Below are positions 43,300 through 51,228 of a DNA stretch of 64,000 nt, one piece after another. The stretch comes from CAMQRS01 sp964370645 (GTDB lineage: Bacteria; Bacillota_I; Bacilli_A; Erysipelotrichales; Erysipelotrichaceae). Below the pieces are notes generated by a model that saw only the letters and a program-made list of their open reading frames with translations, was not told the DNA's origin and did no database searches. Position 1 is the first letter of the stretch. Every line of letters starts with the position of its first letter. The stretch covers positions 62,001 to 126,000 of the forward strand of contig CAYJJS010000001.1 in the NCBI GenBank assembly GCA_964370645.1, read 5' to 3'. Made by a program: the position numbers and the translations under genes.

Positions 43300-44373
43300 A
43301 TGCGATATTGTAAAAGATTTACTACCCTTATATGTCGAGGANNNNNNNNNNNNNNNNNNNNNNNNNNNNNNNNNNNNNNNNNNNNNNNNNNNNNNNNNNN
43401 NNNNNNNNNNNNNNNNNNNNNNNNNNNNNNNNNNNNNNNNNTGAAATACAATAAATGCGATATTGTAAAAGATTTACTACCCTTATATGTCGAGGAACTA
43501 GCATCTGATGAAAGTAAACGTTATATTGAAGATCATTTACAAAAATGTGAATTTTGTAAATCAAGCTACGAAGAGATGAAAGCACCCTTACCTGCCTGCG
43601 ACACCTTGGATGAGGCTATTGAAAAAAAGTATATACTTGAAAATTTAGAATACAAATTTAGAAAAAATAAAGTTATTACCATTATACTTGTAGCACTTAT
43701 CACATCCTTTTTCGCAATCTTGACACTTGCTTATCTAACCGCTCCAATTTATGAAAATACATCAGACTTATCGATTATTCCAAGTGAATCATATATTGAA
43801 ATCAGTACTTTTGATAAATCCGCTAATGAAACTATCGTTGTTGAGCCAATAGAAGGCTATGACACTTACTTCACATACTATTCTTACACAACCATTTTGG
43901 ATCAATTATTAGACACTCCAACACGCAATCGTGTAGAACTTAAATATGAAGATTCTTTAGTGCGAGGATTATACAGGGTTGATCATGAGAATGAAATGGT
44001 ATATCCTAGCCAAACGTATTCTTCTACAGCGAATAAACCTGATATAGAAATATTCGATGCATACTTTGAACAGTCCAAAACGCTAATACATACATTACTA
44101 ATCTTATCTATTCTTGCATTTTTAGCTAGTGCAGTTACAACATTTTTAAATCGCAAGAAGAAATCCTTGTATACAAAATTAATGTATATAACTGCTTTTT
44201 GCTTCGCTTACTCATTCAGCCATTACTGTATCTTCTTCATAAACAACAACATCTTTACAATGCAATATTTATTAGTAAGCATATTGCTAGCTAGCATAAT
44301 ATTTGCAATTATATTTGCTAGTAAATATTTAATAAAATTGAATATTTATGAACTAATACGTAAAATAAAATAA
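43286..44373 (+). CDS. Membrane anti-sigma factor with zinc-finger, interrupted by assembly gap
   Basis: The true product is probably 310 residues. It starts MKYNKCDIVKDLLPLYVEEL with a ZAS zinc-binding motif (Cys6, His32-x3-Cys36-x2-Cys39). TM1 is near residue 75, then an extracytoplasmic domain, and three more membrane segments (TLLILSILAFLASAVTTFL, YITAFCFAYSFSHYCIFFI, LLVSILLASIIFAIIF). It should bind and silence the ECF sigma encoded just before it. The 100 N gap splits the gene, but the same 55 bases stand on both sides, so collapsing them restores one intact frame. AAAGGAGGA precedes the ATG at 43286. Confidence 0.82.
43287..43341 (+). repeat. Left copy of 55-bp exact repeat at contig end
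   Basis: These 55 bases are identical to 43442-43496. They contain the last codons of the sigma gene and the first codons of the anti-sigma gene. An exact repeat ending exactly at an N run is typical of contig ends sharing one k-mer. Confidence 0.9.
43342..43441. other. 100-N scaffold gap of arbitrary length
   Basis: Exactly 100 N characters, the standard placeholder for a gap of unknown size. The flanking repeat suggests that no sequence is missing. Confidence 0.97.
43442..43496 (+). repeat. Right copy of 55-bp exact repeat at contig start
   Basis: Exact duplicate of 43287-43341, continuing without interruption into the anti-sigma gene. Confidence 0.9.
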
Positions 44374-44381
44374 TTAAAAAC

Positions 44382-44415
44382 GATAAGAGATTTGCCCATT
44401 CGCATTTCTCTTATC
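44382..44415. terminator. Bidirectional terminator between the anti-sigma and GH4 genes
   Basis: A GATAAGAGA/TCTCTTATC stem, extended by TGC/GCA, lies between two convergent genes. On plus it is followed by T residues (ATTTTTTT) and on minus by GTTTTTAATT, so it can stop both. Confidence 0.85.
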
Positions 44416-44421
44416 ATTTTT

Positions 44422-45723
44422 TTACTTAAATCCATCTAAATGTATTGCGTGTGCTTCAAATAATGCATCTACGATGACTTTAGAAACATCATCTCCTTGA
44501 CTTAAGGGATTGATGCACATAGCTAAATAAGCTAAATCTTTAGATTTTTTAACAGCTGCTTCAGCTGCTATAATTTCAAAACTCTTGATTTGACGTAATA
44601 AACCAGTAATTGAAATTGGTAATTCACCAACAGGAACAGGTATTGGTCCATCTTTTGTAATGACACAAGATACTTCCACTGCCTCACTGTCTTCAAAACA
44701 TTGTATCGCACCTTTATTGACTGTATTCACGACTTGTACATCCTGACGATCATTATAAATTGAATCTATCAAACTGCAAGCCGCATCACTATAATGAGCT
44801 CCCCCGCGTTGTTCCAATTGTTTTGGCTTTACATCTAAATGTACATCGCTGTATTGGGAAAATAACTCCTTTTCAACTTCTTTCACAAAAGTTGCTCTGG
44901 TCATCCCTTTCTCTTTGAACCCTTCTAGTTCTTCATCTAACATATGTTTACTTTTGTAGTAGTAACGGTGGTATGGACAAGGTATAACACCTAATTGCTT
45001 TAAAAACTCAGCATCAAAAGCAATATCACTAATATTTTGCACAACCTGCTCCATATCTGAAGCTTTATCAATTACTTCCTCAATGATTTCTTCACCGTTC
45101 TTTTTCACTGATGTACCATAAACCATATGGTTTAAACCCGCAAAAGTCATTTCAAAATCTTCATAGTTTTCATTAATTAATTGTGCAACACCCATTTTCA
45201 CCCCATATGGAACATTACACAATCCAATAAATCGTTTAAAACTTGTAAAACGAGCAACTGCTTCTGTAACCATACCTGCTGGGTTAGTAAAGTTAATTAC
45301 CCATGCATCAGGAGCGTATTGTTCTACTTCATGAATAATATCCATAATAACAGGTATCGTACGCAACCCTTTAAATAGACCTGCTGCACCATTTGTTTCC
45401 TGCCCTAAACAACCATGTGTCAAAGGGATTTTTTCATCTATAATACGTGCATCTAGCTGTCCAACACGAAATTGAGTAGTTACAAACATTGCTCCTTTAA
45501 TTGCCTCTACACGATCCAGTGTATCTACAATTTTAATTGCTACTCCAGCTTTTGCAACCATTCTTCTTGCTAAATCACTTACAACACGCAATTTATCTTT
45601 TCCAGCTTCCACATCAACTAACCAAATTTCATCAACTGGAAAGCTGTTATGTCTTTTTATAAAACCTTCAATTAATTCTGGTGTGTAACTACTTCCTCCA
45701 CCAATTGTACATACTTTTATCAT
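44422..45723 (-). CDS. 6-phospho-beta-glucosidase, GH4 family (ChbF/CelF-like)
   Basis: The 433-residue GH4 enzyme needs NAD+ and a metal and cleaves 6-phosphorylated disaccharides such as chitobiose or cellobiose phosphate. It shows VCTIGGGSSYTPELIEGF (NAD fold), FVTTQFRVGQLDAR, HGCLGQETNGAAGLFKGLRTIPV, VINFTNPAGMVTEAV, a CNVPYG metal-binding Cys, FAGLNHM and EQRGGAHYSDAAC. The similarity to E. coli ChbF is close in these blocks. It is the last gene of the PTS operon and lies 1 base after the ChbG-like deacetylase. Confidence 0.92.
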   Translation of the reverse strand: MIKVCTIGGGSSYTPELIEGFIKRHNSFPVDEIWLVDVEAGKDKLRVVSDLARRMVAKAGVAIKIVDTLDRVEAIKGAMFVTTQFRVGQLDARIIDEKIPLTHGCLGQETNGAAGLFKGLRTIPVIMDIIHEVEQYAPDAWVINFTNPAGMVTEAVARFTSFKRFIGLCNVPYGVKMGVAQLINENYEDFEMTFAGLNHMVYGTSVKKNGEEIIEEVIDKASDMEQVVQNISDIAFDAEFLKQLGVIPCPYHRYYYKSKHMLDEELEGFKEKGMTRATFVKEVEKELFSQYSDVHLDVKPKQLEQRGGAHYSDAACSLIDSIYNDRQDVQVVNTVNKGAIQCFEDSEAVEVSCVITKDGPIPVPVGELPISITGLLRQIKSFEIIAAEAAVKKSKDLAYLAMCINPLSQGDDVSKVIVDALFEAHAIHLDGFK

Positions 45724-45724
45724 A

Positions 45725-46426
45725 TTAACCTCTATAACTTCCTAACTCTATTTTTTCCTTTTGTAGGAAATTTTTTAATTCCTGACTACATAGAATTTCT
45801 AATTCTTTTTTTCTTATTTCAGCATATGAACTAAGTGTCTTTAATTGCGCATCTACATAAGAAGGATGGCACATAAATTCACAATCATCTTGTAATATCG
45901 CAATTAACCCTTCTACACTGTCCACATTATAAAATGCATCACTAAAAGAAAATGGATATATTTCATTGCATTGTCTATTATGATAATTACGAATTTTTAA
46001 TCCATACTTGTTTGCAAGTCGCTCTACCACTACTAACACTTCTGGTAACATAGCATATAAATGATGATGCCCGTCAATATGCGTAAATGATATTCCACTA
46101 GCAATACACTTTTGGATTTGTGCATCAAATTCAAGTTCTACTTCTTTAATATCTATAGTATTCTCTAAATAATAATTTAATTTATGAAATTGAGAATTTT
46201 CATCACTTAAAGTCTTGTTATTTGTTAAAGAATGTAATGTAGACAAAACCAAATGAATTCCTACATCTAAATTTGGAAATTGTTTTGCTAAATCAATCGC
46301 ATGATCAAATGCAAGTCCGTTTGCCATAAGCGTGGTAGAACGGACTACTCCATTTTGATAAGCCTCAATAATCCCTTCATTTACAGATGTGCATAAGCCA
46401 AAATCGTCCGCATTAAATATTATCAT
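45725..46426 (-). CDS. ChbG/YdjC-like carbohydrate deacetylase
   Basis: This metal-dependent deacetylase family removes one acetyl group from chitobiose 6-phosphate or chitotriose phosphate. The 233-residue protein starts MIIFNADDFGLCTSVNEGI with the Asp-Asp metal site, has NLDVGIHLVLS, and FTHIDGHHHLYAMLPEV supplying metal histidines. The pairing of ChbG with a GH4 ChbF-like enzyme and PTS IIA/IIB/IIC genes mirrors the E. coli chb operon. It overlaps the DUF3284 gene by 14 bases. Confidence 0.88.
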   Translation of the reverse strand: MIIFNADDFGLCTSVNEGIIEAYQNGVVRSTTLMANGLAFDHAIDLAKQFPNLDVGIHLVLSTLHSLTNNKTLSDENSQFHKLNYYLENTIDIKEVELEFDAQIQKCIASGISFTHIDGHHHLYAMLPEVLVVVERLANKYGLKIRNYHNRQCNEIYPFSFSDAFYNVDSVEGLIAILQDDCEFMCHPSYVDAQLKTLSSYAEIRKKELEILCSQELKNFLQKEKIELGSYRG

Positions 46427-46850
46427 GACCTTGTTCCACCATCTTTTTAATATACTCCAGCTTTAACCTTATTTTCTTTTTTGTACTTCTATTTAAGATT
46501 GGTAATTCAAAAACCAAATAATTCAATGAGCGTACTTTTGACTTAGTTCCACTTGGGAATTCACTATAACTTAAAACAGTCGTATTTCCTTCCTCACAAA
46601 AACGAAATACGCTAGTTGATTTAGTCTTTGTAGTCATATTATCTATTGTGATTGTTCTCTGTGTGAAATCTACACTCAATGATTGTTTTACTTCCACAAC
46701 TTCACCAATTACACCTCGTGTTTTTATTTTTACTTCAACTGGTTTTTGATCTTGAATTGTTTTTATTTTCATATCTGATTTAAATTTATCCAACACTTTT
46801 TTAAAAGTTAAATCTATATCTCTATTAATTTTAATATTTGAACTTGGCAT
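46413..46850 (-). CDS. DUF3284 domain protein
   Basis: The 145-residue protein fits DUF3284, a small beta-rich family that lies near cellobiose-type PTS genes and whose function is unknown. It is soluble, with no signal peptide, many lysines and a strand-rich core (VKIKTRGVIGEVVEVKQSLSVDFTQRTITI). It could be an SRPBCC-like binding fold, but I cannot confirm this. AAGGAGG precedes the ATG at 46850. It lies between the IIC gene and the deacetylase, after an intercistronic hairpin. Confidence 0.75.
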   Translation of the reverse strand: MPSSNIKINRDIDLTFKKVLDKFKSDMKIKTIQDQKPVEVKIKTRGVIGEVVEVKQSLSVDFTQRTITIDNMTTKTKSTSVFRFCEEGNTTVLSYSEFPSGTKSKVRSLNYLVFELPILNRSTKKKIRLKLEYIKKMVEQGHDNI

Positions 46851-46880
46851 GATTACCTCCTTAAATTCTATGCATGAACA

Positions 46881-46907
46881 TATAAAAGCTGTTTAACAGC
46901 TTTTATA
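46881..46907. terminator. Intercistronic hairpin between PTS IIC and DUF3284
   Basis: Twelve-base arms TATAAAAGCTGT and ACAGCTTTTATA surround TTA. On minus the tail is UUUUAUAUG, giving a partial terminator or RNA-stability hairpin that would lower expression of the distal genes. Confidence 0.6.
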
Positions 46908-46914
46908 TAATTTT

Positions 46915-48210
46915 TTAATTTTCTTTTTGATTCATTTGATTACTCATTAATACAAATGGCAAGTAAATGATGATTGCTAATACAAAGTTTATAATCGCTA
47001 TGATTAATGCACCAATAGATCCATTTGTTGCTAGGAACGCTCCAAAGATTGGAGGTGTAGTCCATGCAATCGTGTTAACTACTGGACCAGCAAAACCTGC
47101 TACAGTTGCATAATATGCAATTAACGTTTGGATAACTGGTACTAAAATAAATGGAATTGCATACGTTACATTTAACACAATAGGAATACCAAATGAAACT
47201 GGTTCATTAATTTGGAATACTCCCATTGGTAATGCTAGTTTTGCGATTTCTCTTTCACTTGCTACTTTACCTACTAAGAAGATAGCGATTAGTAAACATA
47301 GTGTTGAACCACTTCCTCCCATTTGTACATATACATCCCAAGAACCTCTAACCCAAGGATATAAACCTTGCTCAATAGTAGTTATTCCTTCCATGAAGTT
47401 TTCCATGTTTTCAATACCCATTGGTAAGTAAATACCATCGTATAATGGTGTTAACATTTGATGACCATGTAATCCAAAGAACCAAAATAATGGTGTTAAG
47501 AAACTCATTAATACAATTGTGACGATACTTTCTCCAAATCCATTCAATATTGTTTGTATATTTGTAGCAAACCAACTATAAATAGTTGCTGGTTCTTCCC
47601 CAATCATAATGAAAGAAAACGAGAATGTAATTATAGCACCAAGGGTTAAACAAATAATCCCTGGAATAACTGCTGTAAAACTTTTTGATACTGCTGGTGG
47701 CACTGAGTCAGGCATTTTAATCGTCCATTTTTTACGAACAACAAAGAAATGAATCTCTGAAACAATTAATGCAAGTAACATAGACACAAAGATACCAGAA
47801 GCATCGAAAAATTTCATAAATCCCATTACAATTAATGTTCCTGTAACAATTACAATGTTTCCAACTGCATCCATTTTCTCTTGATTTGCACGATGATAAG
47901 CCAATCCAATAACAAACATTAACGATAAAATCGCTAACGACCCATTCCAAATACTACCCATAATTGGAGTAATGTATGTTCCACTGAATTCGAAGAACTC
48001 TAACCACATTCCATTCGCATAAGTATATTGTGCTAATAGACCCCAATTTCCAAATATAACATTATTCAACATTACCGCCATAGCACCTGCTAACATTACA
48101 GGCATAGTCCCTGCAAAAGCATCACGAATTGCTACTAAATGTTTTTGTGCTCCTAATTTTGCTGCGATTGGAACAAGATGCTTGTCCAACCAATTTACTA
48201 ATCTATTCAT
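46915..48210 (-). CDS. PTS cellobiose/chitobiose-family IIC permease
   Basis: This is the membrane channel of a lactose/cellobiose-family phosphotransferase system. The 431-residue protein has about ten hydrophobic segments, begins MNRLVNWLDKHLVPIAAKLGAQKHLVAIRDAF, and shows FGLHGHQMLTPLYDG, QMGGSGSTLCLLIAIFL and FQINEPVSFGIPIVLN, the family's substrate-binding stretches. The sugar could be cellobiose, chitobiose or another beta-disaccharide; ChbG in the operon favours an N-acetylated one. It shares one base with the IIA gene. Confidence 0.93.
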   Translation of the reverse strand: MNRLVNWLDKHLVPIAAKLGAQKHLVAIRDAFAGTMPVMLAGAMAVMLNNVIFGNWGLLAQYTYANGMWLEFFEFSGTYITPIMGSIWNGSLAILSLMFVIGLAYHRANQEKMDAVGNIVIVTGTLIVMGFMKFFDASGIFVSMLLALIVSEIHFFVVRKKWTIKMPDSVPPAVSKSFTAVIPGIICLTLGAIITFSFSFIMIGEEPATIYSWFATNIQTILNGFGESIVTIVLMSFLTPLFWFFGLHGHQMLTPLYDGIYLPMGIENMENFMEGITTIEQGLYPWVRGSWDVYVQMGGSGSTLCLLIAIFLVGKVASEREIAKLALPMGVFQINEPVSFGIPIVLNVTYAIPFILVPVIQTLIAYYATVAGFAGPVVNTIAWTTPPIFGAFLATNGSIGALIIAIINFVLAIIIYLPFVLMSNQMNQKEN

Positions 48211-48527
48211 TATTTTTCTCCCTTGTTTACTTCATGTAAATATATAATTTCTGATGTCAAGTCTTTTACTGTGATAGCATTCATCAAGTGATCTTGTGCA
48301 TGTACCATCAATAAAAACACATCAATTTTTTCACCTTGTGCTTCTTTCACAAGTAGACTTGTTTGCACCTTGTGTGCTTCAAGCAACGATTCCTCACACT
48401 CTTTCAATAAGTCACGTGCTTGATCGATATTCCCATCTCGACATGCTTGTAAAGCTTCCATAGCCAAACTTCGCGCATTTCCTGAATAAGAAATCAATTC
48501 CATTGCTGTCGTATATAATTCTTCCAT
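48210..48527 (-). CDS. PTS lactose/cellobiose-family IIA component
   Basis: The 105-residue helical protein accepts phosphate from HPr and passes it to IIB. It has the family helix ELISYSGNARSLAMEALQACRDG and the phosphorylation motif LLMVHAQDHLMNA, in which His76 is the likely phosphorylated residue and His80 follows. It lies 1 base after the IIB gene. Confidence 0.93.
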   Translation of the reverse strand: MEELYTTAMELISYSGNARSLAMEALQACRDGNIDQARDLLKECEESLLEAHKVQTSLLVKEAQGEKIDVFLLMVHAQDHLMNAITVKDLTSEIIYLHEVNKGEK

Positions 48528-48528
48528 A

Positions 48529-48825
48529 TTATTTCTCTAACGCTTTCATAGCAGCTTCTAACACTGCTTTCCCATCCATTCTTCCATAACTTGCCATATC
48601 AATAGCCATAACTGGTATATTTGTTTGCTCTTCAAACTGACGTACCATAAAACGTATTTGAGGTCCAACTAAACAAATATCCGCTTTCGCAAAATTTTCT
48701 TTGCTCTCACTACTAGATACTGCCCAAATTTCAGCTTCTACACCCATCGTTTCAGCAGCTTCTTTCATTTTAGTCACCAATAAGCTTGTTGACATTCCAG
48801 CATTACATACAAGTAAAATTTTCAT
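48529..48825 (-). CDS. PTS lactose/cellobiose-family IIB component
   Basis: The 98-residue protein has MKILLVCNAGMSTSLLVTKM, in which Cys7 is the phosphorylated residue of IIB cellobiose-type proteins, and the flavodoxin-like CLVGPQIRFMVRQFEE and YGRMDGKAVL stretches. The start at 48825 follows AAGGAGG and a clean phosphocysteine loop; the longer reading overlaps the GH1 gene and is not needed. Confidence 0.93.
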   Translation of the reverse strand: MKILLVCNAGMSTSLLVTKMKEAAETMGVEAEIWAVSSSESKENFAKADICLVGPQIRFMVRQFEEQTNIPVMAIDMASYGRMDGKAVLEAAMKALEK

Positions 48826-48835
48826 AATTACCTCC

Positions 48836-50209
48836 TTAAATTTCTCTTGTTTCAATCACATGTTTGATCCAAAGACCCGATTTTTTTATGACTCTATTCT
48901 TCGTTTCAAGATTTAAAGAGACATATCCATATCTATTTTTATAAGCATTTGCCCAAGACCAGTTATCCACAAAAGTCCACAAATGATATCCTACACAATT
49001 GCTTCCTTCTGCAATTCCCTTCCATAAATTTTTTAAATGATCTTGAATAAATTCAATCCTATAGTCATCACTAATGAAGCCATTTTCATCCATAAACCTT
49101 TCTTCGTTCTCTACACCCATACCATTCTCGGAAACAAACCATTTAATATTGTTGTAGTTATCTCGAATATTTATCGCAATATCATACAACCCTTCTGGAT
49201 ATATCTCCCAACCTCGATATGGATTCATTTTACGTCCAGGCATTTCATACTGCTGTCCAAAATGTTCAGGCATCAACATATCGCCTTCTTTATACTCTAA
49301 ATCACTTTTTTTAATTCGACGTGGTTGGTAGTAGTTCACACCTAAATAATCAATCGTATTTTCTCTAATAATACTTAACTCCTCTGAATTTGAATCAACG
49401 TGAATCCCACTCTCTTTTAAAATTGAAACTAACTCAGTAGGAAATTCACCTTTCACAGCTGGATCTAAGAAAGAACGATTAAATAACAAATCACTAATAT
49501 GAGCTGCCTTTACATCCTCTACATCATCACTTCTAGGATAACTTGGCGTAAGATTTAGTATTATACCAATTTCTCCATCTAAATTCATTTTACGATATTC
49601 CTTTATTGCACTAGCACTCGCCAATGCAGTGTTATATGCAGCCTGCGCAGCAAGTGATGAATCAACAATTAGTGGATAATGAAACTGGTATAAATAACAC
49701 GCTTCAATTGGCACAATAGGTTCATTGAATGTGAACCAATGTTTCACAATATCTCCATATAACGTAAAGCAAACCTTAGCATACTCAACATACAATCGCA
49801 TCACTTCTTTACTCACTAAACCACCACATTTTTGTAATTTCATCGGCATATCAAAGTGGTATAAATTTACATACGGTGTAATCCCTTGTTTGATTAAGTA
49901 TTCAAAATAATCTCTATAAAACTTTGCAGCTTTATCATTTACCTTGCACGTGTCAAAGTCCTCAATTAGACGTGACCATTGAATACTAGTACGAAATGTA
50001 GTAAACCCCATTTCTTTCATCATATCCACATCTTCTTTATATTTTAGATATACTGCACTCGTCTCGTTTGGACCAATTTCATTAAAAAATGCTTTACTAT
50101 CTATTTTGTGCCAATAATCAAAGATATTATCATTAACCTTATCATAGGCTCCTTCACTTTGAGGACCACTACTCGCAGTTCCAAAAGTGAAACTTTCTTT
50201 AAACTTCAT
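48836..50209 (-). CDS. 6-phospho-beta-glucosidase, GH1 family
   Basis: The 457-residue GH1 enzyme has FTFGTASSGPQSEG at the N-terminus, TSIQWSRLIE, the acid/base motif FTFNEP (Glu163) and the nucleophile motif WFVSENGMG. It probably hydrolyses a 6-phosphorylated beta-glycoside brought in by the PTS. It is the first gene of the operon, right behind the promoter and operator region, with TGGAGG before the ATG at 50209. Together with the GH4 enzyme it gives two unrelated phospho-glycosidases in one operon. Confidence 0.92.
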   Translation of the reverse strand: MKFKESFTFGTASSGPQSEGAYDKVNDNIFDYWHKIDSKAFFNEIGPNETSAVYLKYKEDVDMMKEMGFTTFRTSIQWSRLIEDFDTCKVNDKAAKFYRDYFEYLIKQGITPYVNLYHFDMPMKLQKCGGLVSKEVMRLYVEYAKVCFTLYGDIVKHWFTFNEPIVPIEACYLYQFHYPLIVDSSLAAQAAYNTALASASAIKEYRKMNLDGEIGIILNLTPSYPRSDDVEDVKAAHISDLLFNRSFLDPAVKGEFPTELVSILKESGIHVDSNSEELSIIRENTIDYLGVNYYQPRRIKKSDLEYKEGDMLMPEHFGQQYEMPGRKMNPYRGWEIYPEGLYDIAINIRDNYNNIKWFVSENGMGVENEERFMDENGFISDDYRIEFIQDHLKNLWKGIAEGSNCVGYHLWTFVDNWSWANAYKNRYGYVSLNLETKNRVIKKSGLWIKHVIETREI

Positions 50210-50222
50210 ACTAACCTCCATT

Positions 50223-50235
50223 TGTAGCGCTTACA
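50223..50235. promoter_or_regulatory. cre-like element near the GH1 transcription start
   Basis: On the minus strand it reads TGTAAGCGCTACAA and matches 12 of 14 positions of a TGNAARCGNWWWCA-type cre consensus. It lies just after the GH1 -10, where CcpA would block initiation. One base is missing relative to a symmetrical cre. Confidence 0.5.
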
Positions 50236-50240
50236 CATTA

Positions 50241-50269
50241 AGAGTAACGGACAATCAATGATATGTCAA
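50241..50269 (-). promoter_or_regulatory. Promoter of the PTS operon
   Basis: TTGACA (50264-50269), a 17-base spacer and TACTCT (50241-50246) on the minus strand, upstream of the GH1 gene. Confidence 0.75.
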
Positions 50270-50284
50270 CACATTTTTATCAAT

Positions 50285-50294
50285 TTGTACGTAC
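50285..50294. promoter_or_regulatory. Candidate GntR operator half 1 (TTGTACGTAC)
   Basis: TTGTACGTAC upstream of the PTS promoter has a near inverted copy (GTATGTACAA) at 50329-50338. The core GTACGTAC is itself symmetrical. Placement in the divergent region between gntR and the PTS operon suggests regulator binding. Confidence 0.45.
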
Positions 50295-50328
50295 TAATAT
50301 GAACACACTTATTTGGGTAGGATTTTAT

Positions 50329-50338
50329 GTATGTACAA
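50329..50338. promoter_or_regulatory. Candidate GntR operator half 2 (GTATGTACAA)
   Basis: This near inverted copy of the site at 50285-50294 directly abuts the gntR -35 (50339), so occupancy could repress gntR itself. Confidence 0.45.
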
Positions 50339-50367
50339 TTGACATTCTTTTTTAATCTATCTATAAT
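50339..50367 (+). promoter_or_regulatory. Promoter of gntR (consensus)
   Basis: TTGACA (50339-50344), a 17-base spacer and TATAAT (50362-50367), a perfect consensus promoter on the plus strand. Confidence 0.8.
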
Positions 50368-50397
50368 GTGTTTAAAGCATAATCAAGGGGAGATTTT

Positions 50398-51093
50398 ATG
50401 GAAAAATATAAATATGTAGCAAATGAAATAATCAAAAAAATCAATGAAGATTTTTATAAAATTGGACAAAAATTACCAACTGAAGTAATTATTGCAAAAC
50501 AATACAATGTTTCTAGACACACAATTCGAAAAGCTTTGGAAAATTTATCTCAACGAGGATATATAAGCACTCGCCAAGGTAGCGGTTCTTACATTACAAA
50601 CGAAACGAGTTATCGAAGTTTAGATATAAATTCTTTTTCTGAGAGTTATCAACATCGTAATGCTAAAAATGAGGTTATTTACTTTGGACTAATTGATTCT
50701 ACTCCTGAACTAGAAAAAGCCTTTTCGTTACCTAGTTCAAACAAATATTTCCATTGGCAACGTCTTCGTTATTTAGATGGAAACCCAAATCCAATTCAAT
50801 TAGAATACACTTATGTTCCTCAATATTTAGTTCCAGATATCAAAGAAGAAGATTTATTAAAATCTGTTTATCGTTATATTGAAGAAACAACTGGATATTT
50901 CATAGATCATGCCCTAAAAGAAATTATAGCAATTAACCTATCTGAACAAGAAGCTAACTTACTTCAAGCTCCAGTTGGTTATCCAGCAATTGTTATCAAC
51001 AACTTAGCATATTTAACAAATGGTGAAATTTTCGAGGTATCCACAAATTATCACATTAATCAAACTATAAAATATTATGCAAAGAAGTTATAA
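50398..51093 (+). CDS. GntR/HutC-family transcriptional regulator
   Basis: The 231-residue regulator has an N-terminal winged helix (KIGQKLPTEVIIAKQYNVSRHTIRKALENLSQRGYISTRQGSGSYIT) and a C-terminal UTRA ligand-binding domain (residues about 85-230; WQRLRYLDGNPNPIQLEYTYVP). UTRA members commonly bind sugar phosphates, and this gene is divergent from the GH1-PTS operon, so it probably responds to a phosphorylated beta-disaccharide or glucose 6-phosphate type ligand. GGGGAG precedes the start. Confidence 0.9.
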   Translation: MEKYKYVANEIIKKINEDFYKIGQKLPTEVIIAKQYNVSRHTIRKALENLSQRGYISTRQGSGSYITNETSYRSLDINSFSESYQHRNAKNEVIYFGLIDSTPELEKAFSLPSSNKYFHWQRLRYLDGNPNPIQLEYTYVPQYLVPDIKEEDLLKSVYRYIEETTGYFIDHALKEIIAINLSEQEANLLQAPVGYPAIVINNLAYLTNGEIFEVSTNYHINQTIKYYAKKL

Positions 51094-51116
51094 AAAATTA
51101 AACATACTTATTAAAT

Positions 51117-51165
51117 AAGGATTCGCTGTTGTATCATTACACAACAATGAATCCTTTTATTTTTG
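51117..51165 (+). terminator. Terminator after gntR
   Basis: An AAGGATTC/GAATCCTT stem encloses a GTTGT/ACAAC inner stem and ends in a T-rich tail, about 25 bases after the gntR stop. Confidence 0.8.
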
Positions 51166-51204
51166 TATTATATAATTTAAAGTTCACAAAAAGCAAATAC
51201 AATA

Positions 51205-51228
51205 AATAAAAAGAGTGCTTTTGCACTC
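51205..51228 (-). terminator. Terminator after the hydroxyacid dehydrogenase gene
   Basis: A GAGUGC-AAAA-GCACUC hairpin followed by UUUUUAUUU on the minus strand, adjacent to the stop codon. Confidence 0.85.

Noticed and set aside
43287..43496. Real tandem duplication of the sigma/anti-sigma junction
   Set aside because: The copies are exact, end at the N run and together are explained by a shared contig-end k-mer, so a biological duplication is less likely.
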